The translations under genes and the position numbers were made by a program. 64,000 bases of DNA, taken from contig NZ_JAOPHT010000013.1 in the NCBI RefSeq assembly GCF_025515305.1, positions 43,020-107,019 on the forward strand. Direction: 5' to 3'. The stretch comes from Roseicyclus sediminis (GTDB taxonomy: Bacteria; Pseudomonadota; Alphaproteobacteria; Rhodobacterales; Rhodobacteraceae). A model generated the notes under the pieces. The model was not told where the DNA came from. It did no database searches and saw nothing but the letters and a program-made list of their open reading frames with translations. Positions 49,470 to 58,010 of the stretch are shown here, piece after piece (position 1 is the stretch's first letter; each line of letters opens with the position of its first letter).

Positions 49470-50429
49470 TCAGAACACGGGGCGATCGAACTCGCTCATG
49501 TTGTCCTGGGTGATCTTCGGCGTGTCGAAGTAGTTGAAGAACGGCACGTCCTCACCCGCCAGCACGTCGAGCGCGGTCTGCAGCGCGGCCTCGGCGTCAT
49601 CGACCGGCGACTGGTAGATCGAGCCCCAGTACTCGCCACGTTCCATCGCGTCGTAACCGACGGCGAAGTTGGTGGCGCCGACGAAGACGATCTCGTCCGC
49701 GCGGCCGGCGGCGAGTGCCGCGTTCAGGGCGCCGACACCCATGTTGTCGTCGCCCGAGTAGACGCCGTCGATGTCGTCATACTGGACCAGGAAGGCCTCC
49801 ATGACGCGCTGGCTGTCCTCGCGGTTCCAGTTGCCCGGCTGGCTCTCGACGAGCGTCACGTTCGGGCAGACTTCGGGGAGGCGCTGCTCGAAGCCCTCGG
49901 CGCGTTCGATCGCGGTGGTGTAGCCCGGCTGACCGGTGATCTGCACGATGCGCGCCTCGTCCTGGATTCCCATTTCGGTAAACCGTTCGCACATGATCTC
50001 GGCCGAGCGCGCGCCCTGCGTGATGTTGTCGGGACCCGAGAAGGAACGCACGAACTCGAAGCCGTCCTCGGCGATGTTCGAGTTGGTGATGATGACCGGG
50101 ATACCGGCCTGGTAGGCCTCGCGCACGGCGGGGATGACGGCCTGGCCGTTGGTCGGCCAGATGATCATCGCGTCCACTTCCTGCTGGATGAGGTCCTGGA
50201 TCTGGGCGATCTGGCGCGCCACGTCGCCGCCTGCGTCGAGCACCACGACCTCGACGTCGGGATTTTGTTCGGCTGCGGCGATGAACGCCTGCTCGTAGGT
50301 CGTCTGGTAGCTGTCGACGCCCACGTTGTTCTGCGTGATGCCGATGGTCACGGATTGCGCCGCCGCCGCACCGCCCAGCGCGATCAGCGCGGTCGTGCAG
50401 GCAAGCGAAAGCTTGGTCGAATAGGTCAT
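49470..50429 (-). CDS. Periplasmic sugar-binding protein (RbsB-like)
   Basis: A 319-residue substrate-binding protein. The signal peptide (MTYSTKLSLACTTALIALGG) is cleaved after AAAAQ. The mature part has the periplasmic-binding-protein-like I fold: an ITQNNVGVDSYQTTYEQAF start, VDAMIIWPTNGQAVIPAVRE near residue 85, and VYSGDDNMGVGALNAALAAG near 223. This class binds aldoses, polyols, or autoinducer-like sugars. It is the first gene of the leftward operon and divergent from the HTH-solute-binding regulator gene. Confidence 0.92.
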   Translation of the reverse strand: MTYSTKLSLACTTALIALGGAAAAQSVTIGITQNNVGVDSYQTTYEQAFIAAAEQNPDVEVVVLDAGGDVARQIAQIQDLIQQEVDAMIIWPTNGQAVIPAVREAYQAGIPVIITNSNIAEDGFEFVRSFSGPDNITQGARSAEIMCERFTEMGIQDEARIVQITGQPGYTTAIERAEGFEQRLPEVCPNVTLVESQPGNWNREDSQRVMEAFLVQYDDIDGVYSGDDNMGVGALNAALAAGRADEIVFVGATNFAVGYDAMERGEYWGSIYQSPVDDAEAALQTALDVLAGEDVPFFNYFDTPKITQDNMSEFDRPVF

Positions 50430-50567
50430 TCTTGATCCTCCCTGTGTATGTCGAGCGATTGCCGCTGTCCTCCCAGCCCGGGAATCACCCGGTGCAATCT
50501 GCAGTCATCCAGCGCCTTTTTCGCTGGCGGTTGACGGCCCGATTTTATCCGCTTTGGACATTATTAT

Positions 50568-50580
50568 ATCCATTATGGAT
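50568..50580. promoter_or_regulatory. Palindromic operator candidate in the divergent promoter region
   Basis: ATCCAT-T-ATGGAT is a perfect inverted repeat with 6-bp arms. It lies in the 204-bp AT-rich gap between the binding-protein gene and the regulator gene, directly beside a minus-strand TATAAT (50568-50563) that would serve the transport operon. It is a good candidate binding site for the regulator encoded at 50634. Confidence 0.5.
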
Positions 50581-50633
50581 GTTTTGGGGCATGTGGGACA
50601 GGCTCCAATTTGAACATTTTCAGGGGATCGCCC

Positions 50634-52451
50634 ATGGCACGACGCCCGAGTCGCAACGCTGGGTTCAGCGCGAACGAAATCATGAACACGCAGGCTGCTA
50701 AAAATCGCCATTTTGAACATGAGGCCACGCCCCTGCGGCAGCGTCAGCCCACAGCCGTGTCCGAGGCCGAACTCGGACGTGCCGTGGAATTTCTCGGCGA
50801 ACTCTGCGTCGAGATCGACAGCTCTCTGGAACCGACCACCCCGAACCCGCACCTCAACATGATGCTGCACCTCTTGCGCGGGCACATCGAGGGGCGGATG
50901 GTCTCGGCTTCCTCGATGGCGGCGGCCTCGGGCGCGCCCTACGCGACCGCCATGCGCAAGCTCGCCGAGATCCAGAAGGCCGGGCTGGTCGAACAGAGGC
51001 CGCGCACGAAGTCGGGACGCAGTTTCTCGCTGCATCCCAGCGCCGACCTGCTCGACCGCTTCAGCCATCTCGCCAGCCGCATCGGACGGATCGCGAGAAC
51101 CACCTTCGACGGGGAGCAGCTGCACGACGACTACTTCTACGGCGGCTCCTACGTGTCGAGCCAGGCGTCGATCGCGCCGCCGCGCGCTCTGCTGGAGCCG
51201 CTGAAGCTCTCCGGGGGGCTGCGCATCCTCGTTCATGGCGACCCCACCTTCATGGTGATGGAAACGCTCAAGCGCCAGTTCGAGCAGATCGTCGGGACCG
51301 ACATCCATCAACGCGCCTTTTCGATCGACCGTCTGCACCAGGAGGCCCTGCGCAACGCCGAACGCAAGCGGAGCGCCTATGATCTCATCGCCGTCGACCT
51401 GCCATGGGTCGGGGAATTCGTCACGAAGGGCGTGATCCGGCCGCTGAGCGAGGTCATGGACACCGAGCGGCTCGACCCCGGCGATTTCCACACCGCCGGC
51501 TGGCGCGCGACGCACTGGAACGGCGTGCCCTATGGCGTGCCGAGCCAGACGACACCGGAACTCATGTTCTACCGCAAGGACTGGTTTGCGCGCGAGGGCC
51601 TGGCGCCCCCGGCCACGAACCGGGACGTCATCGAGGCCGCGCGGCACTTCCACGACCCACGGAACGGCCGCTACGGGGTGGCCTGGAACGCCGCGCGGGG
51701 AACCGCGCTCGGGCATACCTACATGATTACCAGCGCGGCCTTCGGCCAGCCGATCATCGACCTGCCCCGCGTGGCCGGAGGATACGACGCCGACAAACTC
51801 GGCAGCGGCACCTACACGCCCCGCCTCGACACGCCGCGCGCACTGGCGGCGGCGAACTATCTCATGGAATTGCTGGAGTATTCGCCCCCCGACATCCTGT
51901 CGATGTCCTGGTACGAGCGGGTTCGCCCCTTTGCCGCGGGCAAGGTCGCGATGGCCTACGGCTACACGCTTCTGGCACCCTATTTCGAGCTGGACGAGAC
52001 CTGTCCGGCGCATGGCAACACCGGCTACCTGCCGCATCCGCACGGCCCCGAAGGCGCCCCGATCGCACCGGTGGGCGGCTACGCGCTGTGCATTCCGGCA
52101 AACCTCGACGAGGATCGCGTGGCGGACGCGGCGGAGGCGCTGATCGCCTTCACCTCTCCCGCGGCGCAGAAACTCTACGTGCAGAACGGCAGCCGCACCG
52201 CGCCGCGCTATTCCGTCGGCGCGGACCCCGAGGTGCGCCGCCTGTCGCCGATCTTCGAGACCGTCGACCAGATGTCCTGGCGCGACGAACTGCAATTCTG
52301 GCCGCGTCCGCCGATCCCGCAGATCTCGGACATCATCCACCTGTGCGGCCACGAGTTGCACGACATGCTCCGCGGTCTCGTGACACCGGAGGCGGCGCTG
52401 GCCCGCGTGCAGGAACGCGCCGAAGAAATCCTACGAAAACCAGTCCATTAG
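50634..52451 (+). CDS. Regulator-like fusion: winged-helix DNA-binding domain plus solute-binding-protein domain
   Basis: A 605-residue protein without a signal peptide. Residues about 75-135 look like a winged helix (EGRMVSASSMAAASGAPYAT, then AMRKLAEIQKAGLVEQRPR and a basic wing). Residues about 196-605 resemble family 1 extracellular solute-binding proteins (LRILVHGDPTFMVMETLKRQ, GVIRPLSEVMDTE, WNGVPYGVPSQT, MFYRKDWFAREGL, YGYTLLAPYF). A binding protein kept in the cytoplasm and joined to a DNA-binding domain should act as a ligand-responsive transcription factor. AGGGG precedes the ATG at 50634 by 9-13 bases. It is divergent from the importer and heads the catabolic operon. Confidence 0.78.
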   Translation: MARRPSRNAGFSANEIMNTQAAKNRHFEHEATPLRQRQPTAVSEAELGRAVEFLGELCVEIDSSLEPTTPNPHLNMMLHLLRGHIEGRMVSASSMAAASGAPYATAMRKLAEIQKAGLVEQRPRTKSGRSFSLHPSADLLDRFSHLASRIGRIARTTFDGEQLHDDYFYGGSYVSSQASIAPPRALLEPLKLSGGLRILVHGDPTFMVMETLKRQFEQIVGTDIHQRAFSIDRLHQEALRNAERKRSAYDLIAVDLPWVGEFVTKGVIRPLSEVMDTERLDPGDFHTAGWRATHWNGVPYGVPSQTTPELMFYRKDWFAREGLAPPATNRDVIEAARHFHDPRNGRYGVAWNAARGTALGHTYMITSAAFGQPIIDLPRVAGGYDADKLGSGTYTPRLDTPRALAAANYLMELLEYSPPDILSMSWYERVRPFAAGKVAMAYGYTLLAPYFELDETCPAHGNTGYLPHPHGPEGAPIAPVGGYALCIPANLDEDRVADAAEALIAFTSPAAQKLYVQNGSRTAPRYSVGADPEVRRLSPIFETVDQMSWRDELQFWPRPPIPQISDIIHLCGHELHDMLRGLVTPEAALARVQERAEEILRKPVH

Positions 52452-52461
52452 GGAGGAAGAC

Positions 52462-53268
52462 ATGGACCCCAATCGCCTGAAGGGAAAGAACATCCTGATC
52501 ACCGGGGCCGGGCGCGGCATGGGTGCCGCCAATGCCGAGGCCTTCGCCGCGCAGGGGGCCAATGTCTGCCTCGGCGACCTCGACGAGGCCGCCGCGAGGG
52601 AAGTCGCCGACCGCATCAGCGCCGCCGGCAACGGCAAGGCGATCGCGGTCCGGATGGACGTGACGAAACGCGAGGACAACGCCAATGCCGTCGCCGCGAC
52701 GGTGGATGCCTTCGGGAACATCAACGTGGGCCTCTTCAATGCCGGCCTGAACAAGCCCCGGTTCTTCATGGATATCGATGAAGACAACTGGGACATGATC
52801 ATGACGGTCAACACCAAGGCCATGTGGCTCGGCATGCAGGAGACCGCCCGCCAGATGATCGCGCAAGGGCCGCAGGACGCGCCCTACAAGCTGATCAACG
52901 TGGGCTCCATCGCCTCGCGCAAGCCGCTGGTGGACGTGACCGTCTACTGCACGTCGAAATACGGCTGCCTCGCGCTCACGCATTGCGGCGCCGTCGCGCT
53001 GGCCGAGCACAACATCACCGTCAACGGCTACGCGCCGGGTGTCGTGGTGACCCCGCTGTGGGAGCAGCTGGACAAGGACCTCGTCGACATCGGCTTCAAG
53101 GAGCGCGAGGGGCAGGCCTACGACGACATCGTGCGCGATGCGCTGCAGATCAAGCGCGTGTCCTATCCCGACGACATCACCGGCACCGCATCGTTCCTCG
53201 CTTCGGGCGACAGCGACTACATGACCGGCCAGATGATCCACATCGATGGCGGCTGGTGCATCCAGTGA
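52462..53268 (+). CDS. SDR-family oxidoreductase (rightward operon)
   Basis: A 268-residue short-chain dehydrogenase. The cofactor motif TGAGRGMGAANAEAFAAQG lies near residue 13. The catalytic residues are in VGSIASRKPLVDVTVYCTSK (Ser, Tyr, Lys) near 150-170, and the protein ends GQMIHIDGGWCIQ. GGAGGAAG lies before the ATG. It follows the regulator gene by 10 bp. It is the same length as, and closely related in layout to, the SDR at 48576; the two may act on successive hydroxyls or stereoisomers. Confidence 0.93.
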   Translation: MDPNRLKGKNILITGAGRGMGAANAEAFAAQGANVCLGDLDEAAAREVADRISAAGNGKAIAVRMDVTKREDNANAVAATVDAFGNINVGLFNAGLNKPRFFMDIDEDNWDMIMTVNTKAMWLGMQETARQMIAQGPQDAPYKLINVGSIASRKPLVDVTVYCTSKYGCLALTHCGAVALAEHNITVNGYAPGVVVTPLWEQLDKDLVDIGFKEREGQAYDDIVRDALQIKRVSYPDDITGTASFLASGDSDYMTGQMIHIDGGWCIQ

Positions 53269-53275
53269 GCCGGCG

Positions 53276-53339
53276 GGGTGGGCAATATGCCCACCCGTTC
53301 CCAATGCAATCCAGATGAACGGCGGGCAGAGCGCCCGCC
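53276..53339 (+). repeat. REP-like pair of palindromes between the SDR and M24 genes
   Basis: GGGTGGGC-AATAT-GCCCACCC (53276-53296) and GGCGGGC-AGAGC-GCCCGCC (53321-53339) followed by CTACGG make two strong hairpins in an 86-bp intergenic gap. The second, with its flanking CTACG, resembles common GGCGGGC...GCCCGCCCTACG-type REP elements. There is no T-tract. They may stabilise or segment the operon mRNA. Confidence 0.5.
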
Positions 53340-53354
53340 CTACGGAGTTATCCC

Positions 53355-54653
53355 ATGTCACGCGCCCTGATGCCGAACCTTCTGACCCCCCAGGACCTCG
53401 AACCGAACTGGGAATGGCGCGAGCGCCTGCCCGCCTGGGGGCATACCTCGGTCGATTTCGAACGCCGGATCGACCATGACCGGCTGCGCCGCTACCGCCT
53501 CGCCCGCACGCGGCAGGCGCTGCAGGCCTCGAACGCGGGTACGCTCCTGCTCTTCGACGTGAACAACATCCGGTACGTCAGTGCGACCAAGATCGGCGAA
53601 TGGGAGCGGGACAAGATGTGCCGCTTCTGCCTGCTGACCGGCGACGACAGCCCCTATGTGTGGGACTTCGGATCGGCCGCGATGCATCACAAGCGTCACT
53701 CCGACTGGCTCGAGCCCGACCATTGCCTGGCCGGCGTCGTCGGCATGCGCGGCACCATCCCGCCGGAATTCGGCCTGATGCAGAAATACGCCAAGCAGAT
53801 CGCGCAACTCATCCGGGATGCCGGCATGGCCGACATGCCGGTGGGCGTGGACTATGCCGAGACCGCCATGTTCCACGCGCTGCAGGAAGAGGGCCTGCAT
53901 GTCGTCGACGGCCAGCAGATCATGCTGGCGGCGCGCGAGATCAAGAACTGGGACGAGATCCAGCTTCTGACGCAGGCGGCCTCCATGGTCGATGGCGTCT
54001 ACCACATGATCTACGAGGAGCTGAAACCGGGCATCCGCGAGAACGACATCGTCGCGCTGTCGAACAAGCTTCTCTACGAGATGGGATCGGACGACGTCGA
54101 GGCGATCAACGCGATCAGCGGAGAACGCTGCAATCCGCATCCGCACAACTTCACCGACCGGCTGTTCCGGCCCGGCGACCAGGCGTTTTTCGATATTCTC
54201 CAGTCCTACCAGGGGTATCGCACCTGCTACTACAGGACCTTCAACATCGGGCGCGCGACGCCCGCCCAGAATGACGCCTACGTGAAGGCCCGCGAATGGA
54301 TCGACGCCTCGATCGCGCTGATCAAGCCGGGCGTGACCACCGATACCGTCGCCAAGGTCTGGCCGACCGCCGAAAGCCTCGGCTTCCCGAACGAGGACGC
54401 GGCCTTCGGGCTTCAGTTCGGCCACGGCCTCGGGCTGGCGCTGCACGAGCGGCCCATCATCAGCCGTGCCGTGTCGCTCGAACATCCGATGGAGATCCAG
54501 ACCGGCATGGTCTTCGCGCTCGAGACCTACTGCCCGGCCGCCGACGGCTATTCCGCCGCGCGGATCGAGGAGGAGGTCGTGGTGACCGAGACAGGGTGCG
54601 AGGTGATCAGCCTCTTCCCGGCCGAGGAACTGCCAATCGCCAACCGCTACTGA
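53355..54653 (+). CDS. M24-family peptidase-like protein
   Basis: A 432-residue pita-bread-fold protein related to aminopeptidase P, creatinase, ectoine hydrolase, and DddP. The N-terminal domain includes LLFDVNNIRYVSATKIGEWE near residue 76. Of the five metal-site positions, the first Asp (FFDILQSY near 278), the His (FGHGLGLALHERP near 357), and two Glu (FALETYCP near 392 and ARIEEEVVVTE near 408) can be matched, but the second Asp is replaced (TCYYRTF where TDxxR is expected). The metal site is therefore altered, and a creatinase-like C-N or other lyase activity is as likely as peptidase. It lies inside the catabolic operon. Confidence 0.85.
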   Translation: MSRALMPNLLTPQDLEPNWEWRERLPAWGHTSVDFERRIDHDRLRRYRLARTRQALQASNAGTLLLFDVNNIRYVSATKIGEWERDKMCRFCLLTGDDSPYVWDFGSAAMHHKRHSDWLEPDHCLAGVVGMRGTIPPEFGLMQKYAKQIAQLIRDAGMADMPVGVDYAETAMFHALQEEGLHVVDGQQIMLAAREIKNWDEIQLLTQAASMVDGVYHMIYEELKPGIRENDIVALSNKLLYEMGSDDVEAINAISGERCNPHPHNFTDRLFRPGDQAFFDILQSYQGYRTCYYRTFNIGRATPAQNDAYVKAREWIDASIALIKPGVTTDTVAKVWPTAESLGFPNEDAAFGLQFGHGLGLALHERPIISRAVSLEHPMEIQTGMVFALETYCPAADGYSAARIEEEVVVTETGCEVISLFPAEELPIANRY

Positions 54654-54655
54654 GC

Positions 54656-54701
54656 GATGCGGGGGCAACCCCGCATCCACGCAAGGCGGGACTGTCCCGC
54701 C
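54656..54701 (+). repeat. REP-like pair of palindromes between the M24 and E1 alpha genes
   Basis: GATGCGGGG-GCAA-CCCCGCATC (54656-54677) closes on a GCAA tetraloop, and GGCGGGA-CTG-TCCCGCC (54685-54701) follows. As in the previous gap, two hairpins fill a short intergenic space in the same operon. No T-tract follows. Confidence 0.5.
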
Positions 54702-54720
54702 GCTCCTCACGAGGACCGAC

Positions 54721-55698
54721 ATGGCAAAGCCCAAGACCAACACCGAGGACTACCTGCGGATGTACCGCCAGATGGTCCGCATCCGCACCTTCGAGGACAA
54801 CGCCAACCAGCTCTATCTCTCGGCCAAGATGCCGGGGCTGACGCACATGTATTCCGGCGAGGAAGCCGTGGCCGTGGGCATCTGCGAGGCGCTGACCGAC
54901 GACGACCGCATCACCTCGACCCATCGCGGCCACGGCCATTGCGTGGCCAAGGGAGCCGAGTTCAAGGCGATGTTCTGCGAACTACTGGGCAAGGCCGAGG
55001 GCTATTGCCGGGGCAAGGGCGGGTCCATGCACATCGCCGACCAGAGCCACGGGAACCTCGGCGCGAACGCCATCGTCGGCGGCTCGATGGGGATCGCCAC
55101 GGGCTCGGCGCTGCGCGCGAAGCTCCAGGGCAAGGATGACGTGACCGTCTGCTTCTTCGGCGACGGCGCGACGGCCCAGGGCCTCTGGTACGAGGTCATG
55201 AACATGGCGGCGCTGTGGAACCTGCCGGTCATCTATGCCTGCGAAAACAACGGCTATTCGGAATACACCAAGACCGAGGAGATCGCCGCGGGTTCCATCA
55301 TGGCCCGTGCCGAGGCCTTCGGGATCGAAAGCCACCAGGTCGATGGCCAGGATGTTCTGGCCGTCAACGAACTGACGCAGAAGCTGGTGGCGCGCGCCCG
55401 CAAGGGCGAAGGGCCGTTCTTCATGGAGCTCATGACCTATCGCTACCACGGCCACCACGTCGGCGACATCAACCGCGAATACTACCGCTCGAAGGACGAG
55501 GAGAAGGACTGGAAGGAGAACCGCGACCCGATCATCCGTTTCCGCGCCTTTCTCGTCTCCGAGGGCATCGCGTCCGAGGAAGAGATCGAGGCGATGAACG
55601 CGGAGATCGAGAAGGACGCGGCCGAGGCCGTCGCCTACGCCGAGAAGGCCCCCTACCCGCCGGCCGAAGAGGTCGACATGCACGTCTACGCGGACTGA
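54721..55698 (+). CDS. TPP-dependent dehydrogenase E1 component, alpha subunit (acetoin/pyruvate type)
   Basis: A 325-residue E1 alpha. The TPP-binding motif runs GDGATAQGLWYEVMNMAALW with N-N downstream (ACENNGYSEYT), near residues 145-185. An N-terminal RMYRQMVRIRTFEDNANQL and CRGKGGSMHIAD near 98 are typical. Sequence style and gene order (alpha, beta, E2 with neighbouring dehydrogenases) resemble acetoin dehydrogenase AcoA or pyruvate dehydrogenase PdhA. In this cluster an alpha-hydroxyketone substrate seems more likely than pyruvate. Confidence 0.9.
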   Translation: MAKPKTNTEDYLRMYRQMVRIRTFEDNANQLYLSAKMPGLTHMYSGEEAVAVGICEALTDDDRITSTHRGHGHCVAKGAEFKAMFCELLGKAEGYCRGKGGSMHIADQSHGNLGANAIVGGSMGIATGSALRAKLQGKDDVTVCFFGDGATAQGLWYEVMNMAALWNLPVIYACENNGYSEYTKTEEIAAGSIMARAEAFGIESHQVDGQDVLAVNELTQKLVARARKGEGPFFMELMTYRYHGHHVGDINREYYRSKDEEKDWKENRDPIIRFRAFLVSEGIASEEEIEAMNAEIEKDAAEAVAYAEKAPYPPAEEVDMHVYAD

Positions 55699-55709
55699 GG
55701 AGAGACACG

Positions 55710-56705
55710 ATGCGAGAGATCACACTGTCCCAGGCCGTGAACGAGGCACTGGCCGAGGAGATGCGCCGCGACCCGACGGTCTTCATCCTCGGCGAGGACG
55801 TGGCCGAGGCGGGCACGCCGTTCAAGGTCCTGTCCGGTCTTGTAGAAGAATTCGGCACCACCCGCGTCATCGACACGCCGATCTCCGAGCCCGGTTTCGT
55901 CGGCATGGCCGTCGGTGCCGCGATGACCGGTGCGCGGCCGGTCGTCGACCTGATGTTCGGCGATTTCATCTACCTGGTGATGGATCAGCTCTGCAACCAG
56001 GCGGCCAAGCAGCACTACATGTCCGGCGGCAAGCTGACGGTCCCCATGGTGCTGCGCACGAACCTCGGCGCCACCCGCCGTTCCGCCGCGCAGCATTCGC
56101 AGTCGCTGCAGGCGCTCGTCGCGCATATCCCGGGGCTGAAGGTCGCCCTGCCCTCCTCGGCCTACGAGGCCAAGGGCCTGATGAAGACCGCGATCCGCGA
56201 CAACAATCCGGTCGTCATCTTCGAAGACAAGCTGATGTACCAGGACAAGGCGCCGGTGCCCGAAGAGGAATACCTGATCCCCTTCGGCGTCGCGAACGTG
56301 AAGCGCGAGGGGCGCGACATCACGCTGATCGCCACCTCGTCGATGGTGCAGGTGGCGGAAAAGGCCGCCGTCATTCTTGCACAGGAAGGGATCGAAGCCG
56401 AGGTGATCGACCCGCGCACCATCGTGCCGCTGGACGAGAAGACCCTCCTCGACAGCGTCAGGAAGACCAGCCGCGCCATCGTCATCGACGAGGGGCACCA
56501 GAGCTACGGCGTGACGGCCGAGATCGCGAGCCGCCTGAACGAAAAGGCGTTCTACCATCTCGACGCGCCGGTCTTGCGGATGGGCGCGATGGACGTGCCG
56601 GTGCCGTTCAGCCCCGCGCTCGAGGACCTGACGGTGCCCACGCCCGAGGCGGTGGCCGAGAATGCCCGCAAGCTCTGCTCAGGGGAGCTGATCCATGCCG
56701 CATGA
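55710..56705 (+). CDS. TPP-dependent dehydrogenase E1 component, beta subunit
   Basis: A 331-residue E1 beta. It begins MREITLSQAVNEALAEEMRR. GEDVAEAGTPFKVLSGLVEE near residue 28, DTPISEPGFVGMAVGAAMTG near 55, and VIDPRTIVPLDEKTLLDSVR near 230 are family segments, with EGHQSYGVTAEI near 260. GAGGAGAGA precedes the ATG. It completes the E1 heterotetramer with the alpha subunit and overlaps the E2 start by 11 bases. The closest analogues are AcoB and PdhB. Confidence 0.92.
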   Translation: MREITLSQAVNEALAEEMRRDPTVFILGEDVAEAGTPFKVLSGLVEEFGTTRVIDTPISEPGFVGMAVGAAMTGARPVVDLMFGDFIYLVMDQLCNQAAKQHYMSGGKLTVPMVLRTNLGATRRSAAQHSQSLQALVAHIPGLKVALPSSAYEAKGLMKTAIRDNNPVVIFEDKLMYQDKAPVPEEEYLIPFGVANVKREGRDITLIATSSMVQVAEKAAVILAQEGIEAEVIDPRTIVPLDEKTLLDSVRKTSRAIVIDEGHQSYGVTAEIASRLNEKAFYHLDAPVLRMGAMDVPVPFSPALEDLTVPTPEAVAENARKLCSGELIHAA

Positions 56706-57993
56706 CGTGACCATGCCCCAGCTCGGCATGGCGCAGGACGCGGGCAAGATCGTGTCCTGGCTCAAGTCTCCGGGCGACGAGGTGGCGAAGGGCGACGCGC
56801 TTTTCGAGGTCGAGACGGACAAGGCCGTGATGGAGGTCGAAAGCCCCGCGAACGGCTTCCTGACGGGCGTGGCCTATGCCGCCGGCGACGATGTGCCCGT
56901 GGGCCAGGTCATCGCCCGCATCTCCGATAGCGCGGACGACGACGCGGAGCCCGAGGCGCAGGCGCCGGAGGCCGCGGCCGGACAGGCCGACGACCTGCCC
57001 GAGGGCCACGCGGTGACCATGCCGCAGCTCGGCATGGCGCAGGATAGCGGTCTTCTCGTCAATTGGCTGAAGTCGCCCGGCGAAGAAGTGGCCGCCGATG
57101 ACATCCTCTTCGAGGTAGAGACCGACAAGAGCACGATGGAGGTCGAGGCAGGCCGCAAGGGTTGGCTCGCCGCGACATTGGCCGAGGCGGGCGAAGAGGT
57201 GCCGGTGGGCGATCCCGTGGCCATCATCGCGGAGGCGAAGCCAGAGGCGCCCGTCGCGCGCTCGGTGAAGGACGGGGGGGCGCGCCCTGCCCCTGCAGCC
57301 CCCGTGCCGGCGGAGAAGAACACGGCAGCCGCGCCCGCGAAACCGGCAGCGGCCGCTCCCGCGCCGAAGCCCCCGAGTGCCGGCGGCGGGCGCATCCTCG
57401 CCTCGCCCAAGGCGCGGCGGCTGGCGCTGGAACAGGGGCTCGACCTGAACCGCCTTGCCAAGGCGGGCCATCCGCAGCCCTTCCACGTCGCGGACCTCGA
57501 GGCCCTGCGCAAGATGCCTGCGGCTGCTGCGGCGACGGCCCCCTCGGAGGCGCCGCGCCGCCTCACGGCGACCTGCGCCGAAGACGGCCTGTCTGAGTTC
57601 GTGCCCTGGGCCGCCGAGACGCGGGGCCTCACGCCTGACACGATCCTCGCGGGCCTGGCCGGTGCCAGCCTCGCGGCGGACGGCACTGTGACCGTCTCCG
57701 TCGAATCCCTCGGAACCGAGCGCCGTTTCGCCGTTCCCCCGGGCCGCAGTCTTTCGGCGGTTGCCGAAACCGAGGACGCCCCCGCGCTGATCGTCCGTGA
57801 CCTGCGCGGAACCCCGATCTCCACCGTCGCGTTGGGAGCGGAGGAGGCGCCGGTCCTGACCATCGCGAGGGACGGCGCGGGTCTTTCGATCACGCTGGAA
57901 TGCGCGGCCCGTGCCCTGGATCCGGGCGAGGCGATCCGGCTTCTCACCGATTTCGCGGGGCGGATGGAACACCCCCTCCGCCACCTGCTCTGA
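56695..57993 (+). CDS. E2-type lipoyl carrier protein: two lipoyl domains, E3-binding domain, degenerate C-terminal domain
   Basis: A 432-residue protein. Two lipoyl domains repeat almost exactly (VTMPQLGMAQD at residues 5-15 and 107-117), with the lipoylated Lys in ETDKA (Lys43) and ETDKS (Lys145). An Ala/Pro linker follows, then a peripheral-subunit-binding domain (ILASPKARRLALEQGLDLNR, about 234-271). The last 130 residues have the size of a reduced acyltransferase domain but lack the HxxxD/NG active site. The protein can carry acyl groups and bind E3 but probably cannot catalyse transacylation; the separate gene at 59446 supplies that. Confidence 0.85.
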   Translation: MPHDVTMPQLGMAQDAGKIVSWLKSPGDEVAKGDALFEVETDKAVMEVESPANGFLTGVAYAAGDDVPVGQVIARISDSADDDAEPEAQAPEAAAGQADDLPEGHAVTMPQLGMAQDSGLLVNWLKSPGEEVAADDILFEVETDKSTMEVEAGRKGWLAATLAEAGEEVPVGDPVAIIAEAKPEAPVARSVKDGGARPAPAAPVPAEKNTAAAPAKPAAAAPAPKPPSAGGGRILASPKARRLALEQGLDLNRLAKAGHPQPFHVADLEALRKMPAAAAATAPSEAPRRLTATCAEDGLSEFVPWAAETRGLTPDTILAGLAGASLAADGTVTVSVESLGTERRFAVPPGRSLSAVAETEDAPALIVRDLRGTPISTVALGAEEAPVLTIARDGAGLSITLECAARALDPGEAIRLLTDFAGRMEHPLRHLL

Positions 57994-58010
57994 CAACGGG
58001 AGTTCCCCTG

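Noticed and set aside
43428..50429. Calling the importer operon a ribose (rbs) operon
   Set aside because: There is no ribokinase, RbsD, or LacI-type RbsR, and the linked enzymes point to a non-phosphorylated route.
46488..50435. A very long open frame (about 1,300 codons) on the plus strand across the transporter genes
   Set aside because: It is antisense to five well-supported genes, is dominated by Arg, His, Gly and Asp as expected of a high-GC shadow frame, and shows no domain.
53355..54653. Calling the operon's M24 gene DMSP lyase DddP
   Set aside because: It lacks the DddP spacing of metal-ligand Asp residues and sits in a sugar-type catabolic operon; the truncated gene at 61627 is closer to DddP.
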